DNA from: Novosphingobium sp. B1 | GTDB taxonomy: Bacteria > Pseudomonadota > Alphaproteobacteria > Sphingomonadales > Sphingomonadaceae | Reading direction: 5' to 3' | Assembly (NCBI RefSeq): GCF_900176395.1 | Contig: NZ_FWXL01000004.1 | Span: 351,974-415,973 of the forward strand | Length of the DNA stretch: 64,000 nucleotides | Part shown: positions 53,701 through 63,309 of the stretch, piece after piece | Layout of the letters: each line of letters opens with the position of its first letter | How positions within the stretch are numbered: the first letter of the stretch is position 1 | The notes under the pieces: generated by a model | What the model was told of the DNA's origin: nothing | The model's database searches: none | Seen by the model: only the letters and a program-made list of their open reading frames with translations | Translations under genes and position numbers: made by a program

Positions 53701-54387
53701 TCAGCGCTCCGAGAGGTAATAGCGTTCGATCTCGGCGAGGTTCTCGTCAAGTTCATAGACGATCGGCTGCCCGGTCGGAATCTCGAGCCCGGTGATGTCT
53801 TCGTCCGAAATGCCCGAGAGGTGCTTGACCAGCGCGCGCAAGCTGTTGCCGTGGGCCGAAACGATCACCGTTTCCCCAGCACGCAGGGCAGGGGCGATCT
53901 TCTCTTCCCAGCATGGCAGTACGCGGGCGATAGTGTCCTTGAGGCTTTCGGTCGAAGGCACCGCGATCCCGGCATAGCGCGGGTCCGACGCCAGATCGAA
54001 CTCGCTGCCCGCTTCCAGCACCGGCGGCGGCACATCGAAGCTGCGGCGCCAGATCTTGACCTGATCGTCGCCATGCCTGGCGGCGGTCTCCGCCTTGTCG
54101 AGCCCGGTGAGCCCGCCATAATGGCGCTCGTTCAGGCGCCAGTCCTTGTCTTCCTGCACCCACAGCCGGCCTGCGGCCTCAAGCGCCAGATGCAGCGTCT
54201 TGATCGCGCGGGTCTGCAGCGAGGTGAAGGCCAGTGTCGGCAGGACACCCTTGTCCTTGAGCAGCTTGCCCGCGGCGAAGGCTTCGGCCGCGCCCTTTTC
54301 CGTAACGTCGACATCCCACCAGCCGGTGAAGCGGTTTTCGAGGTTCCACTGCGACTGGCCGTGGCGAATCAGGATCAGGCGAGGCAT
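53701..54387 (-). CDS. gpmA: 2,3-bisphosphoglycerate-dependent phosphoglycerate mutase
   Basis: A 228-aa enzyme. Phospho-histidine in LILIRHGQSQWNLENRFTGW, LNERHYGGLTGLDKAETAA and the second His in VSAHGNSLRALVKHL. Start at MPRLILIRHG (54387); the longer frame has no support. Interconverts 2- and 3-phosphoglycerate in glycolysis. Confidence 0.94.
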   Translation of the reverse strand: MPRLILIRHGQSQWNLENRFTGWWDVDVTEKGAAEAFAAGKLLKDKGVLPTLAFTSLQTRAIKTLHLALEAAGRLWVQEDKDWRLNERHYGGLTGLDKAETAARHGDDQVKIWRRSFDVPPPVLEAGSEFDLASDPRYAGIAVPSTESLKDTIARVLPCWEEKIAPALRAGETVIVSAHGNSLRALVKHLSGISDEDITGLEIPTGQPIVYELDENLAEIERYYLSER

Positions 54388-54433
54388 CGGGGCATCCTGT
54401 AACTGACTGTAAAAGGGAACCGCGCCCCTAGCG

Positions 54434-54601
54434 TCAGGCGGCCGGATTGGAAAGCCCGGTTTCCGGAGAATCGGCCGATTCGCTCGCAGCCCCATCGACA
54501 CTGCCCATGGCACGCGCCTGCGCCTTCCTGCGCCTCAGGTTCTCGCGCAGCCGCGCCGCAAGGCGCTCTTCACGCGTCATCGGGGTTTTTGCATCGCTCA
54601 T
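54434..54601 (-). CDS. small conserved basic protein
   Basis: A 55-aa protein from MSDAKTPMTREERLAARLRE, with a basic helix ENLRRRKAQARAMG and an acidic/Ser-rich tail. I recall short alphaproteobacterial proteins with the EERLAARLRENLRRRKAQ pattern beside housekeeping genes. Function unknown. It is 46 bp upstream of gpmA. Confidence 0.6.
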   Translation of the reverse strand: MSDAKTPMTREERLAARLRENLRRRKAQARAMGSVDGAASESADSPETGLSNPAA

Positions 54602-54753
54602 GCTGCCCGATTGCCGGGATAAGCGACCAACTGCAAGACTTCCCGGATTTTGCGCCCGAACGTCGCTTGACAAAGCCCAATGCCCCCGTCATTAGCCCGC
54701 CCCTGCCCACCCCGCCCGTTCGACGGTGCAGAGGTGGCATGCGGAAATGGTGT

Positions 54754-54828
<75 letters not shown>

Positions 54829-54940
54829 TTTCCCCCGACAGTGCGGAAATCGCCAGAATCTGCCGTTTCATACTTCCGATAGATGGAACTGCGCGCGCAG
54901 ATGCGGTTTAATTGCGCGACACTCGCACGTAAGGCCGCAA

Positions 54941-55930
54941 ATGCTGTCGAAGACGGAACTCTCTCCTGAAAGCCTGTCGCACGTCATCGAGCAGAGCATC
55001 GACTGCGTGAAGCTGGTTGATCCGCAGGGCAACCTGCTGTGGATGAACCCCAACGGCTTGTGCGCGATGGAAATCGATGATTTCAGCCACATGACAGGGC
55101 GGGAATGGGCATCGCTGTGGCCGGAAGATGCCCAGCAGATGATCCGCAATGCGCTCATCGAGGCAAGCCAGGGCAGTGCCAGGTTCGAGGCCTTTTGTCC
55201 CACGGCAAAGGGTGCGCCACGCTGGTGGGAAGTGAGCATCTCGCCCGTCCGCTCGCGTGATGGCAGCAATGCGGGATACATTTCCGTATCGCGCGACGTC
55301 AGCCAGCTTCACGCCGACCGCGAGGCCCAGAAAGTTCTCTTGGCGGAAATGCGCCATCGTCTGAAGAACAGCTTTGCCATGGTCTGCGCCATGCTCCGGA
55401 CGGTTGCGCGCGGCGACGCTGCGAACACCGCCTTTGCCACCGAGATGGTCGGACGGATTTCGGCCTTGGCGACTGCGCAGACGCTGTTTGACGGCGATTC
55501 CGAAGTGACCGACCTGTGCGCATTACTCGCCACGCTGGTATCGCCGTTCCGCGATTCCTCCGGACCAGTCGTCGAAGTGGACTGCGAGGGCGTTCATATC
55601 GTCGAGCGACGCGAAGCCGACGTGATCTCGCTCGTCGTCGGTGAGCTTACCGTCAATTCCACCAAGCACGGTGCGATTGGCAACGGCGGCCGTATTGCCC
55701 TCAGCGCCCGGTTCGAGGATGCCAACGACAGCAATCCCGCCAGCCATGTCATTTCGTGGCAGGAAATTTCCAACGCGAAGGTGGTGGCCACATCGCGCAG
55801 CGGCGGACAGGGGTTGTCGCTGATCGAGCGAATCTGCAATGCAAGAGGCGGGCGCTTTGCGATCGACTGGCAGGACCATGGGCTTGTCGCCACGCTGTCG
55901 CTGCCGGCAAGTGCGCCCGCCAACACCTGA
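54941..55930 (+). CDS. PAS-HWE sensor histidine kinase, soluble
   Basis: A 329-aa protein without membrane helices. A PAS domain (about 8-125, LVDPQGNLLWMNPNGLCAME) is followed by an HWE kinase core: AEMRHRLKNSFAMVCAMLRT with the phospho-acceptor His, VVGELTVNSTKHGAIGNGG and W-x-E in ISWQEIS. Such cytoplasmic PAS-HWE kinases often sense light, redox or blue-light flavin, but the PAS here lacks a recognisable LOV cysteine motif. No response regulator is adjacent. Confidence 0.88.
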   Translation: MLSKTELSPESLSHVIEQSIDCVKLVDPQGNLLWMNPNGLCAMEIDDFSHMTGREWASLWPEDAQQMIRNALIEASQGSARFEAFCPTAKGAPRWWEVSISPVRSRDGSNAGYISVSRDVSQLHADREAQKVLLAEMRHRLKNSFAMVCAMLRTVARGDAANTAFATEMVGRISALATAQTLFDGDSEVTDLCALLATLVSPFRDSSGPVVEVDCEGVHIVERREADVISLVVGELTVNSTKHGAIGNGGRIALSARFEDANDSNPASHVISWQEISNAKVVATSRSGGQGLSLIERICNARGGRFAIDWQDHGLVATLSLPASAPANT

Positions 55931-56221
55931 TCATGCGCGCAAGTCTGCCCATTCGGGATGGCGGCGGAAAGCGGCTTCGACATAGCTGCACTGCGGCACG
56001 ACCTTGAAGCCGAACTTGCGCGCATCGGCCATCAGCGCCTTGACCAGTTCGGCTGCCACGCCCTTGCCGCCGATCTCGGTCGGAACCAGAGTATGGTCGG
56101 CCACCACCGCATCGCCATTGCGAACATAAGTCAGGCGCCCGATCGCATCGCTGCCTTCTACCTTGGCGTGGTATTCCCCGCGCGCGCCCTGATCGAGGTG
56201 GGTGATGCTGACGTCGGCCAT
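55931..56221 (-). CDS. small GNAT-family N-acetyltransferase (YjdJ type)
   Basis: A 96-aa protein with the short GNAT core: GEYHAKVEGSDAIGRLTYVR, the acetyl-CoA loop TEIGGKGVAAELVKALMADA and the end VVPQCSYVEAAFRRHPEWAD. It belongs to the small YjdJ-like family (about 95 aa), whose substrate is unknown. The start at 56221 (MADVSITHLDQG) is preferred to an upstream in-frame ATG. Confidence 0.88.
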   Translation of the reverse strand: MADVSITHLDQGARGEYHAKVEGSDAIGRLTYVRNGDAVVADHTLVPTEIGGKGVAAELVKALMADARKFGFKVVPQCSYVEAAFRRHPEWADLRA

Positions 56222-56285
56222 CGTTGTTTCCTGTTCCTCTGTGACTGCTTGACCCGAAACGCCGCTGCCGACATTGCGGTTTCCG

Positions 56286-57302
56286 ATGAAATTTCTCTCC
56301 GACAACACCGCCGCTGTCCATCCAAGGATCTGGGACGCCATGCGCGCCGCCGATGCGCCCGATTCGGGCTATGACGGCGATGCGTTGTCGAAACGCATGG
56401 ACGAGGCATTCTCCGATCTCTTCGGCACTGAATGCACCGCGCTGTGGGTCGCCACCGGCACGGCGGCAAACTGCCTGGCCCTATCCGCTATGGTTCCGCC
56501 CCACGGCGGCGTTGTCTGCCACCGCGAGGCACATATCGAGATGGACGAAGGCGGTGCGCCGGGCTTCTACACGCACGGTGCCAAGCTGATGCTGGCCGAT
56601 GGTGAAGGGGCAAAGCTGACGCCGCAGGCCATCGAACGTGTGATCGATCCTATCCGCAATGATGTCCATCAGGTCCAGCCGCACGCGATCTCGATCACGC
56701 AGGCGACTGAATACGGTCGGGTCTACACACCCGAAGAAGTCGCCCGCATCGGCTCGCTGGCGCAGGGGCGCGGGCTTGGCCTGCACATGGACGGAGCGCG
56801 CTTTGCCAACGCCGTCGCGCACCTTGGCTGCCACCCGGCAGAAGTTACCGCGCAAGCCGGTGTCGACGTGCTGACCTTCGGGTGCGTAAAGAACGGCGGC
56901 ATGAATGCGGAAGCGCTGGTCTTCTTCGACATGGAACTGGCCGACGTCGTCCGCTACCGCCGCAAGCGCGCCGGGCACCTCCAGTCGAAGGGGCGTTATC
57001 TTGCGGCCCAGGTCCTCGCCATGATCGAGGATGACCTGTGGCTAGACAATGCCCGCGCCGCCAATGCCGCTGCGCAGGAAATCGCACAGGCCTGCGGATC
57101 GCGCGTGTTCCATCCGGTTGAGGCCAACGAGATCTTCGTCGTGCTCTCGCCAGCCGAACAGGCGACCCTGCGCGCGCAGGGCTTCGACTTCTACGACTGG
57201 ACCGCACCCGAAGGTGCCCCGGGCGCAGCTCGGCTTGTCACCGCATGGAACACCGACCCGGCCCATGCCTCGGCGCTTGCGCGGGCAATCTCTGCGCTAT
57301 GA
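56286..57302 (+). CDS. ltaE: low-specificity L-threonine aldolase
   Basis: A 338-aa PLP enzyme cleaving threonine to glycine and acetaldehyde. It begins MKFLSDNTAAVHPRIWDAMR; HMDGARFANAVAHLG and the PLP-lysine in LTFGCVKNGGMNAEALVFF are clear. An upstream TTG at 56274 is in frame but less likely. Its stop overlaps the transporter start (ATGA). Confidence 0.92.
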   Translation: MKFLSDNTAAVHPRIWDAMRAADAPDSGYDGDALSKRMDEAFSDLFGTECTALWVATGTAANCLALSAMVPPHGGVVCHREAHIEMDEGGAPGFYTHGAKLMLADGEGAKLTPQAIERVIDPIRNDVHQVQPHAISITQATEYGRVYTPEEVARIGSLAQGRGLGLHMDGARFANAVAHLGCHPAEVTAQAGVDVLTFGCVKNGGMNAEALVFFDMELADVVRYRRKRAGHLQSKGRYLAAQVLAMIEDDLWLDNARAANAAAQEIAQACGSRVFHPVEANEIFVVLSPAEQATLRAQGFDFYDWTAPEGAPGAARLVTAWNTDPAHASALARAISAL

Positions 57303-58222
57303 CCGAAGCAGAGCAACCGGGTGAGGCCCGGTTCTGGCAGTTAGACGTTGCCGGCCCCTTCTTCCTTGTTGCGTTGATCTGGGGATCGACTTGGCTGGTG
57401 ATCAAGGACCAGATCGGCAGCGTGCCGCCAAGCTGGTCGGTAACCTGGCGCTTTATAGCGGCGGCCATCGGCATGGCCGCAGTTGCCATGTTTCGCCGGG
57501 AATCCCTGCGCGTCTCTAACACCGCGCTCAAGGTTGCCGCGCTGCTCGGTCTGCTCCAATTCGTGATGAACTTCCAGTTCGTGTATCGCGCCGAGCACCA
57601 CCTGACGTCTGGCATCGTCGCCGTTGTCTTCGGCCTTCTGGTCGTGCCCAATTCGCTGATGGCTTGGGTCTTTCTCAAGCAACCGGTAACCCGCGCCTTT
57701 CTTGGTGGATCGGTGGTGGCAGGAGCCGGAATCGTGCTGTTGTTGTTACACGAATACCGGATGGCCCCTCCCGAAGGCCAGGTCCTCGTCGGTATAGCCC
57801 TGACGATCGCCGCACTGTTCAGCGCCTCCTCGGCGAACGTCCTGCAAGCGAGCCGCATGGCCCGAGGGATTCCGATGATCCCGATGCTCGCTTGGGCCCT
57901 GCTGTTCGGCGCGATTCTCGACGCCGCGTTTGCCTGGATAGTGGAGGGACCGCCGCAGTTCGATTTCCGGCCGGGCTACATCTTCGGCGTCCTTTATCTC
58001 GGCATGATAGGGTCTGTCCTCACCTTCCCACTCTATTTCCGCCTGCTCCAGCGCCTCGGCGCAGGACGCGGGGCCTATAACGGCGTGCTGGTGCCGGTCG
58101 TTGCCATGCTGCTCTCGACCGTGTTCGAAGGTTACCGCTGGTCAGTACTGGCGCTCGCCGGCTCGGCGCTGGCCATGCTCGGCCTCGTGCTGGCGCTGAG
58201 GGCGCGCAGCCCCTCGCGGTAG
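57299..58222 (+). CDS. EamA/DMT-family transporter
   Basis: A 307-aa membrane protein with ten predicted helices in two EamA repeats: FFLVALIWGSTWLVIKDQIG opens the first and IPMIPMLAWALLFGAILDAA the second. A drug/metabolite exporter whose substrate is unknown. Coupled to ltaE by ATGA. Its 3' end overlaps the converging epimerase gene by 91 bp. Confidence 0.9.
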   Translation: MTEAEQPGEARFWQLDVAGPFFLVALIWGSTWLVIKDQIGSVPPSWSVTWRFIAAAIGMAAVAMFRRESLRVSNTALKVAALLGLLQFVMNFQFVYRAEHHLTSGIVAVVFGLLVVPNSLMAWVFLKQPVTRAFLGGSVVAGAGIVLLLLHEYRMAPPEGQVLVGIALTIAALFSASSANVLQASRMARGIPMIPMLAWALLFGAILDAAFAWIVEGPPQFDFRPGYIFGVLYLGMIGSVLTFPLYFRLLQRLGAGRGAYNGVLVPVVAMLLSTVFEGYRWSVLALAGSALAMLGLVLALRARSPSR

Positions 58223-58980
58223 GTCGGATAGGCGGGCTTCCACTCAAGCAGGCGCTTGGCCTTGCCATTGGCCACGCGGCGATTCTCGGCATAGAAGGCG
58301 AGCGCCATTGGCGAGAGGTTTGCCCCCTCAAGCGACTGCATTGGCGGCGGTGCAACGCCCAGCAACCGCGCCGCCTCCTCGATCACCGCGTTCTGGCTGC
58401 ACGGAAGATCGTCGGCGAGATTGTAGACGCCCGCTGGCCCTGAAAACCCCGCCATGACGCCACTGGCGATGTCCTCGACGTGCACCCGGCTGAACACTTG
58501 CCCCGGAATGGCAATGCGATGCGCCTTGCCCTCGGCCACGCGCTCCAGTGCGCTGCGTCCCGGTCCATAGATGCCTGGCAAGCGGTAGACCCGCACCTTT
58601 GGCGATAGCGCCTGCCAATCGAGGTCAGCCTGCGTGCGCGCTGAGCGCCGCCCGGTGCCAACGACTGAGCTTTCGTCCACCCACGCCCCGCCCGCATCGC
58701 CGTAGACGCCGGTAGATGACAGGTAGCCGATGGCTTCGAGCGGTGCGGCGGCAATGGCCTCGCCATAAGTCTGCAGCACAGGATCGCCACCTTCGCGGAG
58801 CGGCGGAACCGAGGAGAGCACGTGGGTTGCCTGCGAAAGCGCAGCGATTACTGCCGGGCCGTCGGCAAAGGCGATATCGCCCGCACTTCCGGTTCCGCAC
58901 ACCGTCCAGCCCTGCGCACGCAGCCGCTGTGCAATGACCTGCGCGCTGTAGCCCATTCCGAAGATCAGCAAGTTTCCCAT
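58132..58980 (-). CDS. NAD-dependent epimerase/dehydratase-type SDR
   Basis: A 282-aa protein: Rossmann motif LLIFGMGYSAQVIAQRLRAQ, active-site area YLSSTGVYGDAGGAWVDESS, GIYGPGRSALERVAEGKAHR and the family end YPTYREGLRAL. The last 25 residues past this point come from the overlap with the transporter gene, so the stop may be displaced relative to homologs. Substrate unknown; divergent from pepN. Confidence 0.87.
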   Translation of the reverse strand: MGNLLIFGMGYSAQVIAQRLRAQGWTVCGTGSAGDIAFADGPAVIAALSQATHVLSSVPPLREGGDPVLQTYGEAIAAAPLEAIGYLSSTGVYGDAGGAWVDESSVVGTGRRSARTQADLDWQALSPKVRVYRLPGIYGPGRSALERVAEGKAHRIAIPGQVFSRVHVEDIASGVMAGFSGPAGVYNLADDLPCSQNAVIEEAARLLGVAPPPMQSLEGANLSPMALAFYAENRRVANGKAKRLLEWKPAYPTYREGLRALSASTRPSMASAEPASASTDQR

Positions 58981-59036
58981 CAAAAGCCTGATAACCGCGA
59001 TTGTGCCGCTGCGCACGCGTTCCTAAGTTCACAGGC

Positions 59037-61646
59037 ATGAACGATCTCTCCGGCCAGCCCGTCATCGCCCCACAGGTCATCCACCGCGCGGACTATCGTC
59101 CGCCCGAATGGCTCGTTCCCGAGATTGCGCTCGATTTCGCGCTTTCGCTGGATGCCACGAAGGTTCAGGCGACCTTGAAAGTTGTGAAAAACCCCGCAGG
59201 ATCAGGCACATCGCTGCTTCGCCTCAACGGCGATGCGATCGAACCCAAGGCCGTCACGGTCGATGGTCATGCCCATAACGACTGGCACATGGACGGCTCT
59301 GACCTCGTCATCGAACTGCCCGGCGATTCCCATGATGTTGGCATCGAGACGCTGATCGATCCGTCGGCAAACACCCAGCTTTCAGGGCTTTATGCCTCGA
59401 ACGGATTGCTCTGCACCCAGTGTGAGGCCGAAGGTTTCCGCCGCATCACCTTCTTCCCTGACCGGCCCGACGTGCTCTCGGTCTATTCGGTGCGGATGAG
59501 CGGGGACAAGGCACTGTTCCCGGTCCTGCTGTCCAACGGCAATCCCGTCGCTTCGGGCGATGGTGCCGATGGCACGCACTGGGCGGAATGGCACGACCCC
59601 TGGCCCAAGCCATCGTACCTTTTCGCGCTGGTGGCTGGCGAGCTCGTCGCCAACCACGACAGTTTCACGACAAAGTCCGGCCGCAAGGTCAACTTGGCGA
59701 TCTACGTCCGCCCCGGTGACGAGGCACGGACGGACCACGCCATGCGCTCGCTCATCGCGTCGATGAAGTGGGACGAGGACGTCTATGGCCGCGAGTACGA
59801 CCTTGATGATTTCAACATCGTAGCGGTGTCCGACTTCAACGCCGGGGCGATGGAGAACAAGGGCCTCAACGTCTTCAATACGCGTTACATTCTCGCCGAT
59901 CCCGAAACCGCGACCGATGGCGATTATGACGCGATCGAGGGCGTGGTGGCGCACGAGTATTTCCACAACTGGTCGGGCAATCGCGTGACCTGCCGCGACT
60001 GGTTCCAGCTTTCCCTCAAGGAAGGCTTCACCGTCCTTCGCGATCAGCAGTTCAGCGCCGACCGCGGCTCTGCGCCGGTCAAGCGGATCGAGGATGTGCG
60101 GATCTTGCGCGCTGCGCAGTTCCCTGAGGATTCTGGCCCGCTGGCGCATCCGATCCGCCCGGATTCCTATCAGGAAATCAGCAACTTCTACACCGCAACC
60201 GTCTACAACAAGGGCGCCGAGGTGATCCGCATGATGACCGTGATGGCGGGCATGGAGCGGTTCCTGAAGGGCACCACCCTCTATTTCGACCGCCATGATG
60301 GCGAGGCGGCGACGTGCGAGGACTTTGTAAAGGCCATCGAAGATGGCGCAGGCCTGGACCTCAAGCAGTTCCGCCGCTGGTACGAACAGGCTGGCACGCC
60401 GAAGGTAAGGGTTGCCATAGGTTTCGAGAGCGGACGGGTAGGTCTGACGCTCCAGCAGTCATGTCTGCCAACGCCCGGGCAACCCGAGAAGCAGCCTTTC
60501 GTGATCCCCTTGCGCCTCGCACTGTTCGATCGCGCGACCGGCAAGCACCATGGCGAGGAGCTGATCGTTCTGACCGAGCCGGAGCAGACCTTCACCTTCG
60601 AAGGGTTCGATGCACTGCCGGTGCTGTCGATCAACCGCGGTTTCTCGGCGCCCGTGGAAATCGACGCGCCTGTTACCACCGACGACCTCGTCTTCCTTGC
60701 CCGTCATGACGACGATCCCTTTGCCCGCTACGAGGCGATGCAGCAGTTGATCGTGCGGCACCTGGTGGGAGCAGTTGCCGGAACGCTCGAGAACCGTGAA
60801 CAATCGCAAGCTGCCATCGGCGCGGCGATGGGCGCGATCCTCGACGATGCGGCCCTGGATGACCTGATGCGCGGCGAACTGCTGATCCTGCCGGGAGAAT
60901 CCTACCTTGCCGAGCAGCTCCATCGCGCCGACCCGACACGGATCTTTGCCGAGCGCGAGGGCCTGAAGCGCTGGCTGGGCGAGACCCTGAAGGACAAGTG
61001 GCTGGCCCTGCATGACCGCGTTTCTGCCGTGCCCTATAGCCTTGAGGCGGCAGCGCGGGGCGCACGCAAGTGCAAGACGCAGGCGCTGGTCTACCTTGGC
61101 GCAGCCGATCCCGCCGAAGCCGCGCGCCGCGCCAAGGCGCAGTACGATGCCGCGACCAACATGACCGACCGCCAGGGCGCGTTGATGGTGCTGTGCAGCC
61201 TCGATTGTCCGGAGCGCGACGCGGCGCTGGCAGATTTCCATGCGCGCTTTGCCGGCAACATGCTGGTGATCGACAAGTGGTTCTCGCTTCAGGCCGGCTC
61301 GCTCAATCCCAAGGTGCCCGATCAGGTCAAGGCGCTGGCGCAGCATCCCGATTTCACCATGACCAATCCCAATCGCGTCCGCGCGCTGTGGATGGCCTTT
61401 GCAGCCAATGCGCAGGCGTTTCATCGCGCAGGCGGCGAAGGCTACCGCCTGATCGCCGACCTCATCCTCAAGCTCGATCCCATCAACGGCAACGTTGCCG
61501 CCCGCTTCGTGCCCTATCTCGGTCGCTGGAAGAAGGTGGAGGAAGGCCGCGCTGCGCTGATGCGGGCCGAGCTCGAGCGGATCGCTGCCGAGCCGACGCT
61601 GTCGCGCGACGTGCGAGAGCAGGTGAGCAAGAGCCTGGAAGCGTGA
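59037..61646 (+). CDS. pepN: aminopeptidase N (M1 family)
   Basis: An 869-aa zinc peptidase. The exopeptidase motif NAGAMENKGLNVF and the zinc site VAHEYFHNWSGNRVTCRD with a downstream Glu in LKEG are intact; length and the DUF3458/ARM C-terminal half fit proteobacterial PepN. The start at 59037 (MNDLSGQPVIAP) is preferred. Its stop overlaps the pgeF start. Confidence 0.96.
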   Translation: MNDLSGQPVIAPQVIHRADYRPPEWLVPEIALDFALSLDATKVQATLKVVKNPAGSGTSLLRLNGDAIEPKAVTVDGHAHNDWHMDGSDLVIELPGDSHDVGIETLIDPSANTQLSGLYASNGLLCTQCEAEGFRRITFFPDRPDVLSVYSVRMSGDKALFPVLLSNGNPVASGDGADGTHWAEWHDPWPKPSYLFALVAGELVANHDSFTTKSGRKVNLAIYVRPGDEARTDHAMRSLIASMKWDEDVYGREYDLDDFNIVAVSDFNAGAMENKGLNVFNTRYILADPETATDGDYDAIEGVVAHEYFHNWSGNRVTCRDWFQLSLKEGFTVLRDQQFSADRGSAPVKRIEDVRILRAAQFPEDSGPLAHPIRPDSYQEISNFYTATVYNKGAEVIRMMTVMAGMERFLKGTTLYFDRHDGEAATCEDFVKAIEDGAGLDLKQFRRWYEQAGTPKVRVAIGFESGRVGLTLQQSCLPTPGQPEKQPFVIPLRLALFDRATGKHHGEELIVLTEPEQTFTFEGFDALPVLSINRGFSAPVEIDAPVTTDDLVFLARHDDDPFARYEAMQQLIVRHLVGAVAGTLENREQSQAAIGAAMGAILDDAALDDLMRGELLILPGESYLAEQLHRADPTRIFAEREGLKRWLGETLKDKWLALHDRVSAVPYSLEAAARGARKCKTQALVYLGAADPAEAARRAKAQYDAATNMTDRQGALMVLCSLDCPERDAALADFHARFAGNMLVIDKWFSLQAGSLNPKVPDQVKALAQHPDFTMTNPNRVRALWMAFAANAQAFHRAGGEGYRLIADLILKLDPINGNVAARFVPYLGRWKKVEEGRAALMRAELERIAAEPTLSRDVREQVSKSLEA

Positions 61647-62404
61647 GCGTCGAAGCACTGACCCATCCCCTGCTGTCGGGCGCCGCGCATGGCTTCCTCG
61701 GCCGCAGGGGCGGCGTGAGTACGGGTGATCTTGCCGGGCTCAATGTCAGCTACAGCGAGGACAATCCGACGCTGACGTCGGAGAACCGCCGCCGCGCTGT
61801 GGACGCTGTTCTGCCGGGCGGGATGCTGCAGACCTGCTTCCAGATCCATTCGCCCGACGTGGTGACGGTCTGCCAGCCATGGGCCGATGCGGACCGACCC
61901 CGTGCCGACGCGCTGGTGACTGACCGCCCCGGCATCGTGCTTGGCGTGCTGACGGCAGATTGCGCGCCGGTGCTGTTCTGTGATGCCAATGCCGGCGTGG
62001 TTGGCGCGGCCCATGCCGGGTGGAAGGGCGCCTTCACCGGCGTGACCGATGCGACCATCGCCGCAATGGAAGCTCTTGGCGCCATCCGCGAAAACATAGC
62101 TGCAGCGGTCGGACCCTGCATCGCGCAGAAGAGCTACGAGGTCGACGCTGCCTTCGAGACGCGTTTTCTCGAACAATCGCCCGAGAACGAACGCTTCTTT
62201 CGCGCCGGCCGCGAAGGCCATGTCTGGTTCGATCTCGAAGGCTACGTCGCCTCGCGCCTGCGCGATGCAGGACTGGCCAGGGTCGGGATGCTTGGTGAGG
62301 ACACATACGCGCAGGAGGAGCGCTTCTATTCCTTCCGCCGCGCCACGCACCGCAACGAGCCGGGCTACGGTCGGCAGATCTCGCTGATCGCCCTGCCGGG
62401 TTGA
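61643..62404 (+). CDS. pgeF: peptidoglycan editing factor (PgeF/YfiH family)
   Basis: A 253-aa protein from a GTG at 61643 overlapping the pepN stop (GTGA). The family metal/active-site residues appear in QIHSPDVV, TADCAPVLFCDANAGVVGAA, HAGWKGAFTGV and VGPCIAQKSYEVD. The family was long called laccase-like and in E. coli edits misincorporated residues in peptidoglycan precursors. Confidence 0.92.
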   Translation: MSVEALTHPLLSGAAHGFLGRRGGVSTGDLAGLNVSYSEDNPTLTSENRRRAVDAVLPGGMLQTCFQIHSPDVVTVCQPWADADRPRADALVTDRPGIVLGVLTADCAPVLFCDANAGVVGAAHAGWKGAFTGVTDATIAAMEALGAIRENIAAAVGPCIAQKSYEVDAAFETRFLEQSPENERFFRAGREGHVWFDLEGYVASRLRDAGLARVGMLGEDTYAQEERFYSFRRATHRNEPGYGRQISLIALPG

Positions 62405-62408
62405 GGGG

Positions 62409-63056
62409 ATGGCTCTACCAATTCTCTACAGTTTCCGCCGCTGTCCCTATGCGATGCGCGCGCGGCTCGCGATTGCGGTCAGCGGCGTGACGGTGGAACT
62501 GCGCGAAATCAAGCTCTCGGCCAAACCCGCAGCACTGCTCGAGGCCTCGCCCAAGGGCACCGTGCCTGTCGTTGTCCTGCCTGACGGAGGCGTGCTCGAG
62601 CAGAGCCTGGACGTGATGGCGTGGGTGCTGGGCGTTCACGATCCCGAGCAATGGCTCGAGCGAATGGACCCCGAGTTGGTCAACGAGAACGATGGGCCCT
62701 TCAAACACGCTCTCGACCGCTACAAATACCCCGAACGGCACGAAAGCGATGCCATGGTACACCGGGCCGCAGGGCTCGGGTTTCTTGAAAAGCTCGATGC
62801 CCGGCTTGCCTGCCAGCCCCAGCTATGCGGCGCCAGACGCGGCCTTGCCGACATGGCCATAATGCCCTTCGTGAGGCAGTTCGCGGCCGTGGACCGTGCC
62901 TGGTTTGCTGACCTGCCGCTGCCGCATCTGCAACGCTGGTTGGTTGCTCATCTCGAAGACAGCCTCTTCGGCGCGGTCATGGTCCGCCATGCCCCCTGGC
63001 GCGAGGGTGATGCCGTCACCTTGTTCCGCGGTCCGACAGCGCCCGCACAGGATTAG
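62409..63056 (+). CDS. glutathione S-transferase-like protein
   Basis: A 215-aa protein. The N-terminal thioredoxin-like domain begins LPILYSFRRCPYAMRARLAI, with a Cys in RRCPYAMR where glutathione or a mixed disulfide can bind, and cis-Pro in KGTVPVVVLPDG. A helical C-terminal domain follows. Omega/GrxB-like by the CPYAMR motif. 4 bp after pgeF, so probably in the same operon. Confidence 0.87.
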   Translation: MALPILYSFRRCPYAMRARLAIAVSGVTVELREIKLSAKPAALLEASPKGTVPVVVLPDGGVLEQSLDVMAWVLGVHDPEQWLERMDPELVNENDGPFKHALDRYKYPERHESDAMVHRAAGLGFLEKLDARLACQPQLCGARRGLADMAIMPFVRQFAAVDRAWFADLPLPHLQRWLVAHLEDSLFGAVMVRHAPWREGDAVTLFRGPTAPAQD

Positions 63057-63309
63057 GCCGTAGATCTGTAATTGCAGAGCTGGGCGGTGTGATCCCTTGA
63101 GGGTTTCATGGATCTGTCCGCACTGACCGAGCCGGAGCTTGGTCGTGCTGTATCGGGTCTCACAGAGGCGAACGTTGCATTGACTCGAAGCGGGCTTTGC
63201 TGCCCATCTGACTACCTTCGCAGATCGTTCGTCCCTGCGTTCCCTCTCGGGACACCGCCCTCGGATCAGCTTTGACGCTTCACCGCTGGCAAGCAGGTTC
63301 TACCCCAAC
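63057..63309. other. non-coding end of the IS110-family element
   Basis: No gene is seen between the GST stop and the transposase stop. This stretch should contain the 3'-side end of the insertion sequence. IS110-family elements lack terminal inverted repeats, and none is visible, so the exact border cannot be fixed. Confidence 0.5.
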
